Shown piece by piece: positions 23,234 through 33,850 of a DNA stretch of 64,000 bases; within the stretch, counting starts at the first letter, position 1; each line of letters opens with the position of its first letter. A model generated the notes under the pieces. The model was given only the letters and a program-made list of their open reading frames with translations. It did not search any database and was not told where the DNA came from. Source of the stretch: Allodiplogaster sudhausi (taxonomy: Eukaryota; Nematoda; Chromadorea; Rhabditida; Diplogasteridae); the NCBI GenBank assembly GCA_945643635.1, contig CALZFC010000274.1:279501-343500 (forward strand), read 5' to 3'. The position numbers and the translations under genes are program-made.

Positions 23234-23422
23234 TGTTATCAGAACGCTTATCCAAACGAGTGCAAGAGCTTCGAAACGGATGAGTTCTGTGACAGTTTCG
23301 TCTTCATCAACACAGTTTCATCTACAACGACAATGAAATTATTCACTCAAAATGTGTCCTCTTTTGCAGTTCGGAGTCAAAGTTGCGCGGCTTCAAACAG
23401 TCTACGAACGCTTTGGCTGTAA
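23234..23422 (+). other. Possible Cys-rich exon
   Basis: After an ACAG acceptor (23225-23229) one frame reads CYQNAYPNECKSFETDEFCD followed by SFVFINTVSS, with spaced cysteines typical of a secreted protein, and stays open to a stop at 23420. An internal TTTTGCAG (23361-23368) suggests a second acceptor. It is not joined to other exons here. Confidence 0.3.
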
Positions 23423-23541
23423 TTTGCGGCCGAAGGAAAGAGGAAATGAACTCTGTTTCGACCTTCCTTTCCTTCTTCATATTTTTATTCATACTGTTCA
23501 CGACACTCAGTTGCTCGTGATGCTAACGAGAGACAGAGCGA

Positions 23542-23592
23542 GAGGATGACCTTCTCTCCAAGCATGTAATGCTTGGAGAGAAGGTCATCCTC
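23542..23592. repeat. Perfect 24-bp stem hairpin
   Basis: GAGGATGACCTTCTCTCCAA GCAT, a 3-base loop (GTA), then the exact complement ATGCTTGGAGAGAAGGTCAT CCTC. It lies 300 bp upstream of the C6-type gene. Confidence 0.9.
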
Positions 23593-23891
23593 ATGTTTAA
23601 AATGGTTTATCAATGTCAATCTCTCTCTCACTCTCTTTCGCTCGTTTCCTCTCTTTCTTGTTCTCTCTTGCTCTTGTGTCAGGCAAAGTGGCGCGAATTC
23701 AGGCTTGAGCTGTACGCGCCTTTTACAACAACTTGCATGCCCACACACAGAGGCTGCATGGCCGCCACCCAAAGAGGCGAGAGAATTTTTTCACATCATC
23801 ATTCTTTCCTCCCGCCCCTCCGGCAAATGCCAGCGAAAAGACTCTCTGCGTTCGTTGTGGATAAGAAGGAGATAAGAAGGTAAGGAAAAGC

Positions 23892-26606
23892 ATGTCAAGG
23901 ATGAACTCCGCCGTACTCTGCTTCTTCATCTTCGTGACTTTCCTTCGCAGTGGCCATGCTTGCATGGCCATGATCCCGACCGATCCAAGGATAACAAGTT
24001 GGCCAATCTTTTTGTTTAATTTTAAAGTAATAATGTTAAATTTACAGGAGATCTAAGGAGAATAAATAGTGTATTGTTTTTTCGCCTTAGTTGGTCAACA
24101 TTGGCCGCGTTTGCTTAACACATAGGCTCACGTGCCAATTGTGCAAACCACACGTTTCTGTGGAGAGATGCGAGGGGAAGTAGCACTATTTCTGTGGATC
24201 GCATACAGCGTACTTTTTAGTAATCGCGCAGCTATCTGTTGTAGGAGTTTTTCCCTTATGATCTCCTTTAAGAGAGATGGCTTGAAAAGGAATAAAAATC
24301 CGAATTATTTTGTATTAATTTAAATGCCGACTTGTCATGTTGTCCTGGGCAAAAGGTATCCACAAATTTCTTGGATTGTAGAGACTTTTTTCTAACTTGA
24401 AATATCTCTATAAATTCAAAATAGCTCAAAAGTTTACTTACCATAAATTAAAAAGAGCGATCCTTTAATGGATTGCGTTTATTGCTGAGATGTGTTATAA
24501 ATGTTATAAATTAAATTTTAACTAACCGTTATTTCAAAATGATCATTATTTTTTTTATGAATAACGTTGTTTTGTGTCCAGGACCTCCCCTAATATCCAC
24601 CGGCACCACCACCACCTCGGAACCGCGACAACCACGGAAGCATCCACCACCACGACATCACCTACGACGTCATCTACCGCGACGACGACGACCTCAACAA
24701 CCACCACGCCGCTTTCGTGTATGAGCTGTCCGGCACCAAAGTACATGGCGCCAGCGACGGTTGGTGGAAGTGTATTTTTTTCTAAATCATTGATTACCCA
24801 TTTTATTTAATGAATCGGATATTTTGTGACCATTCTGGCCGAACTCATTATATATAAAAGTGCTGCTTATGGATGATATAATATTTCAATAATTTTTCAT
24901 ATGTATGCAAATATTCCAATGATGCCTTTGAAATAAAAGGAATATAAATTTAAGAAATATCATATTAATTTCAAATCTGCTTGCTCTTCTCTTTTCTCTG
25001 CTTCCAGTGATAAGGTTTCCAACATTCTCCTTGCCCTCCATCGCAAACCAGCTATTTTGCCGCGGTGCAGAGAGAAAGGGTGAAAAGAGTTAGAATGAGA
25101 GAAGGAAGAGAGAGTGAGAGAAGGATTGTGAGAATTAGAGAATGGAAGAGAGATAGAAGGAGAGAAAGGAATAGAGAGGATAGAAGAAGCGCGAGATATA
25201 TCAAAAGAAGGAGAGAGAATGCAGTTTTCGAATTGGTGCAGATCGCGAAGCGAGCCGGAAAATGAAAAAAAGTATAAAATGTTGGGGTCGATTTATCATG
25301 AGTAGATTTACAGCTTTGCATAAGTTCAAACACTTATGTTAGCAGAGAATAATTAATGATTTTGTCGGAATGCGAGATTGTAACATTTTTTTGGTATGTC
25401 TTTTCTAAACAATAGTTTATTGTTTATAAATTAACTGCCAAATTTTATTAATGTCATAAATATTCAATTATGATTTGCATTTTGAGTGTGAGGAGAACCC
25501 CCTCACCAGCTGTGATCCAATCCTGCTGATGACAGTGCCAGGGCCGTGCGTCGCGGCAAATTGTGCGCCTGGCAGCCAAATGCAAGCCACGAAGGTCAGT
25601 TGATGCACCCATTATTCTACGAACGATATTTTTTGCTATTGAACAAAATTTTGCACACGAATACATTCTTGACATGAAGAACCTAACCACACCGTCAACA
25701 ATAATTCTTTCACGAATATAAACTTGACATGCTGAATACATTCCCATCAAAACAAACCTGTTGCTCATTATTTCAGGAAGGTTCGTCGTTAATAATCTCG
25801 AATCAAGGTATTCGATGCAGGGATGACGGGATTACATTCGAGGACCCACGCAGGCCCACGACGTTCTTCACCGAGGCAACGGGCACGGTCTTTTGCTCTA
25901 AAAGTAAGCAGAGATGAGTTTAATTTGTACTCATTTTATTCCAACTCTAGTAATAGGCCTGTTCCAGGGGGGGGGAGATTAGAAGAGATGGAGAGAGCGA
26001 GTAAATGAAGAGTTGTTTTCTCTCTCACTCTAACTCTCACTCTCCCTCTCTCTCGATCATATCCAATCGGTTTTCTTCATTAAAATTTAACATTAAAATT
26101 AGTAAGGAAAAATAGAAAAGAAAAAAGCAACTTTGCACTCATACATTTCTAGGTTGCGCGTTCCCGAATCCCTCGGCCATTTGCGATGCCAACGACGTGA
26201 AATGCAGCGAGCCTGTGGTTGGCGCTAATTTATCGTTTATCTTAAAGAATTTTCTATTAGAGAAAAAGTAGTCGAAACTTCTTATTCTGGCAACAGAGAG
26301 TGGAGATTCAAAATGGGGTTTTTTTTTTAGCTCCCGAGCACTGATCCGGTCGTTGGAATGTTCTTCTCAGTGGAACATCCATAGAAACACATTCTTACCG
26401 AGAATTCAACGCTACAAACATGAATTTTTGAATGCACTTTTAAGGGGGATAAATCCAAACTCGACTGCAACTTACCTGAGAAGCTCTTCATCAACGACTT
26501 AGTAATGCAGGGACCCATCACTTGTGCCAAGGGTGTCTGGAGTGGGCCGGATGGCAAGGCAATTCCCGATAACTTCACCGCTGACTGCAGAGACAGCTCT
26601 ATGTGA
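23892..26606 (+). CDS. Secreted Thr-rich, C6-type cysteine protein (gene A)
   Basis: Exons: 23901 (or in-frame ATG 23892) to about 23985, then 24582-24759, 25487-25594, 25777-25903, 26153-26214, 26331-26348 (or 26351) and 26445-26606 (stop TGA). Exon 1 is a signal peptide (NSAVLCFFIFVTFLRSGHA, then CMAMIPTDP). Exon 2 is a Thr/Ser-rich linker ending SCMSCPAPKYMAPAT. Later exons carry spaced cysteines: CEENPLTSCDPILLM, PGPCVAANC, IRCRDDG, TVFCSKS, CAFPNPSAICDANDVKC, KLDCNLPEKLF, ITCAKGVWSGPDG. The Thr-rich linker followed by paired-Cys modules is the architecture of nematode C6-domain proteins, secreted and of unknown function. Phases agree from exon 2 to the end. The exon 1 donor is not clear: AG/GATAAC lacks the GT and would join in phase. 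A paralogue is at 54388-56676. Confidence 0.65.
25065..25215. repeat. GA-rich microsatellite in gene A intron
   Basis: Degenerate purine tract between exons 2 and 3 of the C6-type gene. Non-coding. Confidence 0.8.
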
Positions 26607-27056
26607 ACGAGAGCTCATATGGAGTGGTGCCCGTACGAGATACTTGTATATTATCAGTATATTTATGTTATATTTTTTGCTTTTAAAATAGCTTTGTAAT
26701 GTGTAGTAATAATATGTATGAAGAGTCTTCCCTGGTATTTATTTCAACGTCATTAGGCGATTCAACATGCAACGAACTTGTTTCATAATATATTTTGCTA
26801 AATGGGGTTTTGTCCCTTCTCCCGGTTCTAAGGTTTTTTTAATGCATCCATCCACAATCACAATAAAAGATCTATCGTGTTCGCTTTTGTGAAGTCAAAC
26901 GCATGTGTATGTACATTGAAAGTAGATAAATATTTGAAGCGAAAAAAAGAAAGAAGAAAAAAGCCATTAAAAAGGCGAATTGTTCGGAAGTTTGGCATAG
27001 TTGTAGAAAACAATGTTCCTTCATACCCTTCAGCTCGCACTGAGTAGGATAGCTTG
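26607..27056. other. Intergenic, convergent genes
   Basis: About 450 bp between the stop of the plus-strand C6-type gene and the stop of the minus-strand secreted gene. An AATAAA signal (26860-26866, CAATAAAAGA) lies in it. Nothing else recognised. Confidence 0.5.
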
Positions 27057-30000
27057 TTAGTTCCATGCGTAGAAGGTCATGTATACACGGTAGTTTTCGG
27101 GTGCGGTTTCTCGGTTGTTGTTCTGCACCAAATAGTCCGCAATTTTCTTTTAATTATGCGGATATTACATATGTGTAATCATGTGAAGAGACATATGTAT
27201 GTACATATTAGACCTCAACTATTTTAATATTTGGCCATCTTACTTGTTCAAATCAATCATTATTGATTGGTAGCTTGTAAACATTCGACAACCAGAAATG
27301 GCTTACCATTGTTGCTAGAATATTCCGTGATCGTCACGTTTGCACCACACGCGCCTAGGGAGGTCGCGACGAAGCCCAAGACTACGCCAGGTTGTTGATT
27401 GTTGAAAGACACCATATAGGAATCTAAAAAAAATTTTGGGGCTTTTTTAAGTAAAATTTTTAAGACATTTCAAATTTGAAGCACATGATTCACTAATTGT
27501 ACGCTCTTTCAACGCTTACTCGGATCGGTAGGAGTGGGAAATCGTCTGAGGCGTAAAAGGTATCTGCCATCACAGCCTGGGGGCCAATCCTGTGAGATCC
27601 GAGCGATTAGTTCTGAAAGGAGAGAGAGGCCTGGGCTCCTTTTCTTTGGAATGAATAAAAGTTGCAGATAGATGCGATCAACACATAAATAATGACATAC
27701 TACCTAGATATGTAGCTAATTAATAACAATGACGTTAATGTTTGCTAAACCGTTGGAAGCATTACAGAAACTTTGCTTACTTTGCGAGCTAAATGGTGGA
27801 GTTCCAGCAGTAATTTTCGCTATCTCCGTCTTGTAGGTGGTATAGAAGTGTGCCAGGCCGTCGTCTCGAGTCATTCGAGTGAACGCTTTCAGGCAGTTCA
27901 CCTGCATTGAGGGTTTTAGCCACAGAGATTACCTGGCACCCCTTTCACATTTTTCTTTTAGAAGAATCTCTACCACCATTGCTGCATTTTTAAGAGAGAA
28001 TGTCAGTAAGCTTCGAGCGCGGCCTGCCCCGGGAAAATTGTTTTCGAATTCGTTAACAGAAAACATTTTTCTTATACAACTCAACACGCTCTATTTAATG
28101 AGCCTAATTTCACCATCATCCGATTTTTTCCCTTCGGGATACACTACCGTAACCCTGAAAATTCATTGAGCCATAAATTCATCCAAAACTTGTTTTGTGA
28201 AACCATCTACATATCATTCAAGAGCATTTCAAAAGCTCTTCAAATTTCATCTAGGAACATATTTTGTTTAGATTTCATTTTAGTCAAGAAAATTTGCTTT
28301 AAATACTTTGAGGAGTTAGTATTCCACTTTATGATCATTTCCACACTCTGGAACCTAGATAGAAAGAAAGAGCGTTACATTTGCTACAAAATAACTATCA
28401 TTCTAGAAAAATTAAAGCGTACGATGTTTTCGATATCAGGCGAAAAATGCGCGCGATTCGGTCAAAATGACGCATTTTAGGCCACAGAGTCATTGTGCAA
28501 GCGCATTCATTGATCCATAACTACGCTCAATCTTAATCTTTCAAAATCGTAAGTATATCATCTTAGAGCTCTCACGGAGATCTTCAAATGTTACATACAT
28601 ACTTTTATTGAAAAGTTTGGATTTATATGGGAAATTTCGTTCTGTATAATAAGAAGGCTTAAAAAACTACTTTCGAAACATTTCCACATGCCGAAAAATA
28701 CATCAAAAGAAAGAGGATGAAATTTGGTACAAGATGAACCCCTCCTTTAAATGAAATTCCATGCGTACTATCTTTTGTTATAAGCCATACGATTAGGGCC
28801 AGTAGCGTCACTGTCATTTCGCCCAAATATTCATAGTTTAGTTTATTCGAATTAAAATATTCCAATCCTTTTTCTGCACTTTTTCAATTAGGCCTTGTTA
28901 TCCTAGACCTTATGGCTTATAACAAAAGATCGTACACATGGAATTTCATTTAAAGGGGTTGATCTTGTACCAATCATCCTCTTTCTTTTGATGTATTTTT
29001 CGGCATGTGGAAATGTTTCGAAAGTAGTTTTTTAAGCTTTCTTATTATACAGAATGAAATTTCCCATATAAATCCAAACTTTTCAATAAAAGTATGTATG
29101 TAACATTTGAAGATCTCCGTGAGAGCTCTAAGATGATATACTTACGATTTTGAAAGATTAAGATTGAGCGTAGTTATGGATTAATGTATGCGCTTGCACT
29201 GTGACTCAGCGACCTAAAATGCGCCATTTTGACCGACTCGCGCGCATTTTTCGCCTGATATCGAAGACATCGTACGCTTTAATTTTTAATAGAGCGTGTC
29301 GGGTTGTATAAGAAAAATGTTTTCTGTTAACGAATTCGAAAACAATTTTCCCGGGGCAGGCTACCTTAAGCGCATGCTCGACTCTTACAGAGAGGCCGTC
29401 TTGAAGGAAAGCAGAAAGTTGTGCGGAGCGAAAAAGAGAGAATATGAGAAAGGAGAGTGAGAGAGAAAGAGAGAGAAGGAAAGAGGGAGAGAGAAACTAC
29501 AGCGAGACAGCGAAAGATCACCTTAATGTTGAGGGTCGTTGGGACAGGACACTGCTGAGGATTCGCCGCAAGCGCGCCCACAATGGCGCAAAGGTTCTTC
29601 TCTTTACTGTGTGCGAAGCCTTTGCAGTCCGGATCCTGCCACAAAAACAGCCTCTCTTTCTCCTTTGAAACCCATTTTTCCACTTCACAATTTGAGATAA
29701 GATTACATCAAAATGTGATATACATATAAGACAGTGTGAATTAAAAAATTTGGTTTTTTTCTTCAATTTTAGAGTAAGCTGTTATTTTTGGCACGGATTT
29801 AGAATATTCCACTGTTTGCCATTATTGACGATCGTTAAAATTGCCAGATCGGCGCTTTGACAATTTTAACGATCTTCAAAAATGGCAAGAAGTGGAATAT
29901 TCTAATTCCGTGTCAAAAATAACAGCTTATTCGAAAATTGCCGGAAAAAACCAAATTTTTTTTAATTCACACTGTCTTATATGTACTATACTACAATCAA

Positions 30001-30513
30001 TGTCTCCAGCCCCTCCCGTGAGATACGGTATTAAACAACATCTCCCTTCCACCCATGATCGATTCACCTGATCACAGATTGCCTGGCAGTCTGGGAAACT
30101 TGTATCTTGCAGCTGCTCCAGTCTATAACGCGCTTCCGTCGAATTCGGGCGCTCTTCGTACTGGTAAACACAAGACCCCTCAAATGTATCAAAATTATTA
30201 TTATTTTTGCTTCAGTCTAACATAGGAATCAATTAAGCATAAGTTAGATGATGTTGATTTCACATGTCCAGATCTACATATACCAAGCGATCGGGACAGG
30301 GCAAATCTTCCCAGTTAACTTTAAAGGATTCCCTTGTAAGACGTCGCCAAAGAGAATGAAATTGACTACCATTTTAAAATGATTTTTTTTTAACAGCAAT
30401 TATATAGTAATTGGTCTGGCTTTTAATCGACTCACATCTGCAGCGACGAGTGCCGGGAGTTGGCGGAGACGGCTGAGCAACAAGAGAAGCGCAACACGAA
30501 GAGGAGTGTTCAT
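27057..30513 (-). CDS. Secreted Cys-containing protein of unknown family
   Basis: Exons on the minus strand: 30513-30436 (signal peptide, LRVALLLLLSRLRQLPALVA), 30160-30068, 29662-29522, 27901-27781, 27612-27520, 27423-27307, 27122-27057 (stop TAA). Phases agree through exon 6. Landmarks are ERPNSTEARYRLEQLQDTSF, PDCQAICDQ, LWQDPDCKGFAHSKEKNLC, VNCLKAFTRMTRDDGLAHFY, DWPPGCDGRY, VVLGFVATSLGACGANVTIT and finally ENYRVYMTFYAWN. An N-glycosylation sequon (NVT) is present. The last splice is out of phase by one: exon 6 ends in phase 1, but the sensible reading of exon 7 (NNNRETAPENYRVYM...) is phase 0. Either an indel, a different last exon or decay explains it. The 1.6-kb intron 3 holds a TTAA foldback transposon, and intron 2 holds a palindromic MITE. 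I do not recognise the domain family. Confidence 0.6.
27990..29404. mobile_element. Foldback element with TTAA-type ends
   Basis: A 1.4-kb near-palindrome. The ends TTAAGAGAG...GTAAGCTTCGAGCG (left) and CGACTCTTACAGAGAGGCCG...TTGA (right) match the termini of the 41607-46418 transposon. The arms continue inward: CCTGCCCCGGGAAAATTG pairs with its complement at 29346-29363, and 28430-28800 pairs with 28905-29275. About 320 bp of the left arm (28105-28425) is unpaired. No protein is encoded. The right TTAA reads TTGA, presumably mutated. It sits in an intron of the secreted minus-strand gene. Confidence 0.8.
29722..29987. mobile_element. 265-bp palindromic MITE
   Basis: The left half (ATATAAGACAGTGTGAATT onward, then GGAATATTCCAC...) and the right half (its complement ending AATTCACACTGTCTTATAT) pair over about 125 bp around a short centre near 29855. 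No coding. It lies in intron 2 of the secreted minus-strand gene, so that gene carries two separate foldback insertions. Confidence 0.75.
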
Positions 30514-31530
30514 CTTGAAGAGTGAGCGAGAAACTGGTTTCTCGACACAGAATAAGGCATTGGCTGCGCTTATTTCTTCATTCAATGAACGCGACATTCT
30601 TGCAATGCATAATCGACAATTCTCATGATAAGGGTAAATAAATCTTTTGTCGAAGTTTCTGCGTTCATCGGAGCCCTCTGGCAAGCCATATTCCAGTCAG
30701 TGAGACAGAAGAAGGAGAAATTAGCATGACGATCTTGAAGCTTCACTCCGCCCACCTTTCCCCAGCAGCTTTGACTTGTCACATAGAGTTAGCGGTTTCT
30801 TGCATTATTTTGAGTCCTCCTAGCAAACCCAAAATATCTCGTTTGGCCTGCCAAGAAGAATACTGAAATCTCATTTCTATAACGAAAGAAGACCAGCCGA
30901 GCCCAGAAAGAATTAGCCTGGCAGGAAAAGACAATTAACTATACTTGCGTTGATTTATGGTCTGCGAGAGTGAGAATGACGGCTGGTAAGCAAAAGCTAA
31001 ACAAAGCTATTTTCTCCTTTTCTCCTTATGACGTTTTTTTTAAAAGTTACCTGAAAATGATGAAAATCATTTCTGATATGCTTGAGTCGCCCGTATGCTC
31101 TGTACGGGAAAGTTAACGATGCTGATCATAATTAGTAACAGAGCCAGCCAGAGGCAATTTATAGCTCATCTCGAAGATATTCTTTGTTAATTCACTTCTT
31201 GTGCACAAAATATAAGATAATGATTCGAAATCTAACAGCCACTCAAGAAAGTGGAATTAAAAAAGAGTGTTTATCTTTTCTTCATTGCCGCAAAATATCG
31301 AATGACGTTGAGAAGAAAGATCATTGAATTAGATAAGAAATCTGCAAGACAGAAAATGTGGATGATTTTAGAATCAAACGTCCTCATCCAGCATCAAAGA
31401 ACAACAACAATATTTTTATTCCATGGCACGCGTGGATTCGGGAAGCAAAAGACATAATCAGAAAGAGAGAAAGAGAGATAAAAGAGAGATAAAAAGTAGA
31501 GATATGGAGTGATGGAGAGAGATGGAGAGT
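30514..31530. other. Intergenic
   Basis: Upstream of the minus-strand secreted gene. No gene or clear repeat recognised. Confidence 0.4.
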
Positions 31531-31531
31531 A

Positions 31532-31900
31532 GGGCCCAGAGGCAGCAAACATCACTGGTCCCGATGGCAACGAAGTGAAGGGGCCAAGCACTTCCGTATT
31601 CTTCTTCGCCCCTTCCGCGGCCGGAACTCGAAGAAGTCTGTCGAGGAGAAGGAAGGTGCTGAGGCGAAGCCAACGAAGGAAGGAGGCCAGAAGACGAAGC
31701 GCCGCCAGGGTCGCCCTCGCACTAGCACGGCGAAGAGTGAGAAGGCGCGGCGAAGAGAAGGAGAAGGTGTCCAAGCCGGCGTGTCGTCGCTAGGGCGCAG
31801 AAGAATCAGGAGGAGACCAAGACTCATCTTCCCTCCCATAACACCCCCAAGGGATGCCTCTCTGGGTATCAATGTCTCCCCCACAGCAGCCGTCCACTAA
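31532..31900 (+). other. Possible exon of a basic, AT-hook-like protein
   Basis: One plus-strand frame runs open for over 110 codons and reads like coding sequence: GAKHFRILLRPFRGRNSKKS, VEEKEGAEAKPTKEGGQKT, then KRRQGRPRTSTAKSEKARR, where RQGRPRT resembles an AT-hook core (R-GRP). It ends at TAA 31898-31900. There is no clear start codon, and only a weak acceptor (GAGTAG) upstream. Other frames are also open because the DNA is purine-rich, so this is tentative. If real, it would be a nuclear, DNA-binding type of protein. Confidence 0.3.
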
Positions 31901-32351
31901 ATATCAGACTTGTTCTTTCCTCATTTCGGGTTTTCGCAGCAATATTATGTATATTCTGATATGTTGAGCTAAGAGGCCTGTAAAATGAAACAGATATACG
32001 GTTTTTATTGAGGAAAAAAGTCGATTAGACTGCATATGCATGCGAGATGGACAGACAAGTGAAAGGAAAGAAGGAAACTTTCTTTATTCTGATATAAATT
32101 TTTGATTCCTGGCATCACATTGAAGAAGCGGAAACATTTACATATATTATATAAAATAGTAATAGGAAATTATTTTTATAAAGATTTGAGTGGAAACCTT
32201 GTGTTTTCTGTGCGCGATTGAGCGTGCGTCATTGAATACGAATCTCAACGTTATCTTGCCATCGTCAGAGGACGCATGGATGTCAGCGAAGCGGTACTGC
32301 CAAAGTTTTTTCTTTTTGCAAATTTAACAACCGGTTTTCAATCGTATCCAA

Positions 32352-32892
32352 ATGTCACAAGCTTCTAACGCCTGGTGGCAGCCAGCCCTCGACATCATCA
32401 AATTCGCCAAGGAGTGGGCAGAACAGGCAATTAAAAACTCGCCAGAATAATTTGAATAAAAAAAAATATTAGTTGAAAATAATTGAGATTTCCTTCCTTC
32501 TTCTGACGTTCGCACGCCTCAACAACAGCTACTTCCGCCGTGCTCATCAGCAGTCCCGCCTCATGGTCAACAAGGAGAACCCCAAAGAGACACCCTTCCA
32601 GGATCCCTGGTTTGGGTGCGGGTTTGTTCTTTCCCCCTGGCAAGACTCATTGTCAGAAGCTGGCTTGTCGCTGGCTCTCTTTTAGTTTTTTTTCTTAAAT
32701 GTCTGAAGAGATTTTCTATAGAAATAAACTAAAATAATAAAGAACAAATGAAAATGCTTCCGAAGACCACGTGGACGTTGCGATTCCCTCTGGCAAAAAG
32801 AGCGCGCTAAACTCGACATTTCCACCGAATTCAACCGCGCCGACTACGGAGAACAGAGCTGCGAGCCACACCCGTCGACTGTGTTCGCGTAG
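32352..32892 (+). CDS. Small protein of unknown function, 116 aa
   Basis: Exon 1 32352-32426 (MSQASNAWWQPALDIIKFAK..), exon 2 32473-32621 (...FARLNNSYFRRAHQQSRLM, VNKENPKETPFQDPWFGCG), exon 3 32766-32892 (CDSLWQKERAKLDISTEFNR, ADYGEQSCEPHPSTVFA, stop TAG). Exon 2 to 3 uses a normal GT donor and AG acceptor with matching phase 2. Exon 1 to 2 requires a GC donor (CAG/GCAATT) and gives a 46-bp intron in phase 0; GC-AG introns are a known minor class. Codon usage and the conserved-looking Trp/Cys positions suggest a real gene. No signal peptide or membrane segment is obvious. I do not recognise the family. Confidence 0.5.
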
Positions 32893-33117
32893 ATCTACTG
32901 GTGTGAAGCTTCGACAACCGTTAGATTGCCTGACGCGTCTCGAAATCCGTTAGACCTTATCAAATTACTTTGTTTAATAACCTTTCAAAACCCTGTTCAA
33001 ATATTTGTTTTAAAATATGTATTTAGAGAGAGAATTGCTTGATCAGTGAGGTTACTTAGGTAAGGAGCACCCCGTACGTGACACAAAGTTCCACCGTAGA
33101 GTCCTATCTCTAGGACC
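32893..33117. other. Intergenic
   Basis: No feature recognised between the small gene and the tRNA-like unit. Confidence 0.4.
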
Positions 33118-33205
33118 CCATTGCTCATTGGATAGGGGCAATGAATGTAGTTCTGGAGGCTCTGGAGCTAGAGATAGCGGGATCGAATCCGCTAGGAAGC
33201 ATTCT
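33118..33205 (+). repeat. tRNA-like unit (SINE head or tRNA relic)
   Basis: TTGCTCATTGGATA (33120-33133) resembles a tRNA A box, and GGGATCGAATCC (33179-33190) resembles a B box, about 58 bp apart. The intervening sequence (TCTGGAGGCTCTGGAGC) does not fold into a clear anticodon arm. This looks like a pol III promoter-bearing SINE head or decayed tRNA gene. Confidence 0.4.
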
Positions 33206-33578
33206 TTTCGCCCACATACCCACGCATGTCCATAGCAGCTATTCTAATTGTAAGAAGAAATTCCGTATTTCTAGGTTGATGAGACGAGAGCAGCCAATAG
33301 AAGGAGAGGTACTCACAATGACAACGGAGTTCTACCTCCTCTCTTCACGAACCAGACCCACTTCACTAACGTGCAATTTTGGCGATAAATCTTTGAACCT
33401 AACCTAAGCATAAAAGCATTTGACGAAAAGAAATATTTTCAATCAATGTGCGAAATTTCAAGCCAACTTTTCACTAAAATTTCAAATTTGAAGAGATTAG
33501 CATGAATAAATTTAAAAAAAAAGCTGATCGGGCGAACGAGCGTGTTCTTATAGGCAATGAATGCAGTTCTGCAGAACT

Positions 33579-33622
33579 ATGAGTAAATAATACCCTTCCA
33601 TGAAAGGGTATTATTTACTCAT
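33579..33622. repeat. Perfect 19-bp stem hairpin
   Basis: ATGAGTAAATAATACCCTT, a 6-base loop, then the exact complement ending ATTTACTCAT. A separate perfect 14-bp palindrome AGTTCTGCAGAACT lies just upstream (33564-33577). Confidence 0.9.
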
Positions 33623-33800
33623 AATGTTCTAAGCACTTATAAAGTTCAATAGAAAAGGATATGCAAGAGAAAAAGTGGAAAAAGATTGATCAACATGAAG
33701 AAGGCAGCAGCTCTCAGCTCATTTCACTTAGTATCGGCCGCCGTGGCCAGTTGTCTTCATACAGAGCGCATGGAAGAGGTCATCGTCAGTCTTCAGTGCT

Positions 33801-33850
33801 TTAAGAGAGCCTCTCAGTAAGGGTCAAGGAGCGCCTGCCCTAGAAATTCA
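33801..33850 (+). mobile_element. Single end of TTAA-type transposon
   Basis: TTAAGAGAGCCTCTCAGTAA GGGTCAAGGAGCGCCTGCCC matches the left termini at 27990 and 41607. I could not find a matching right end downstream, so this is a solo or truncated copy. Confidence 0.5.
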
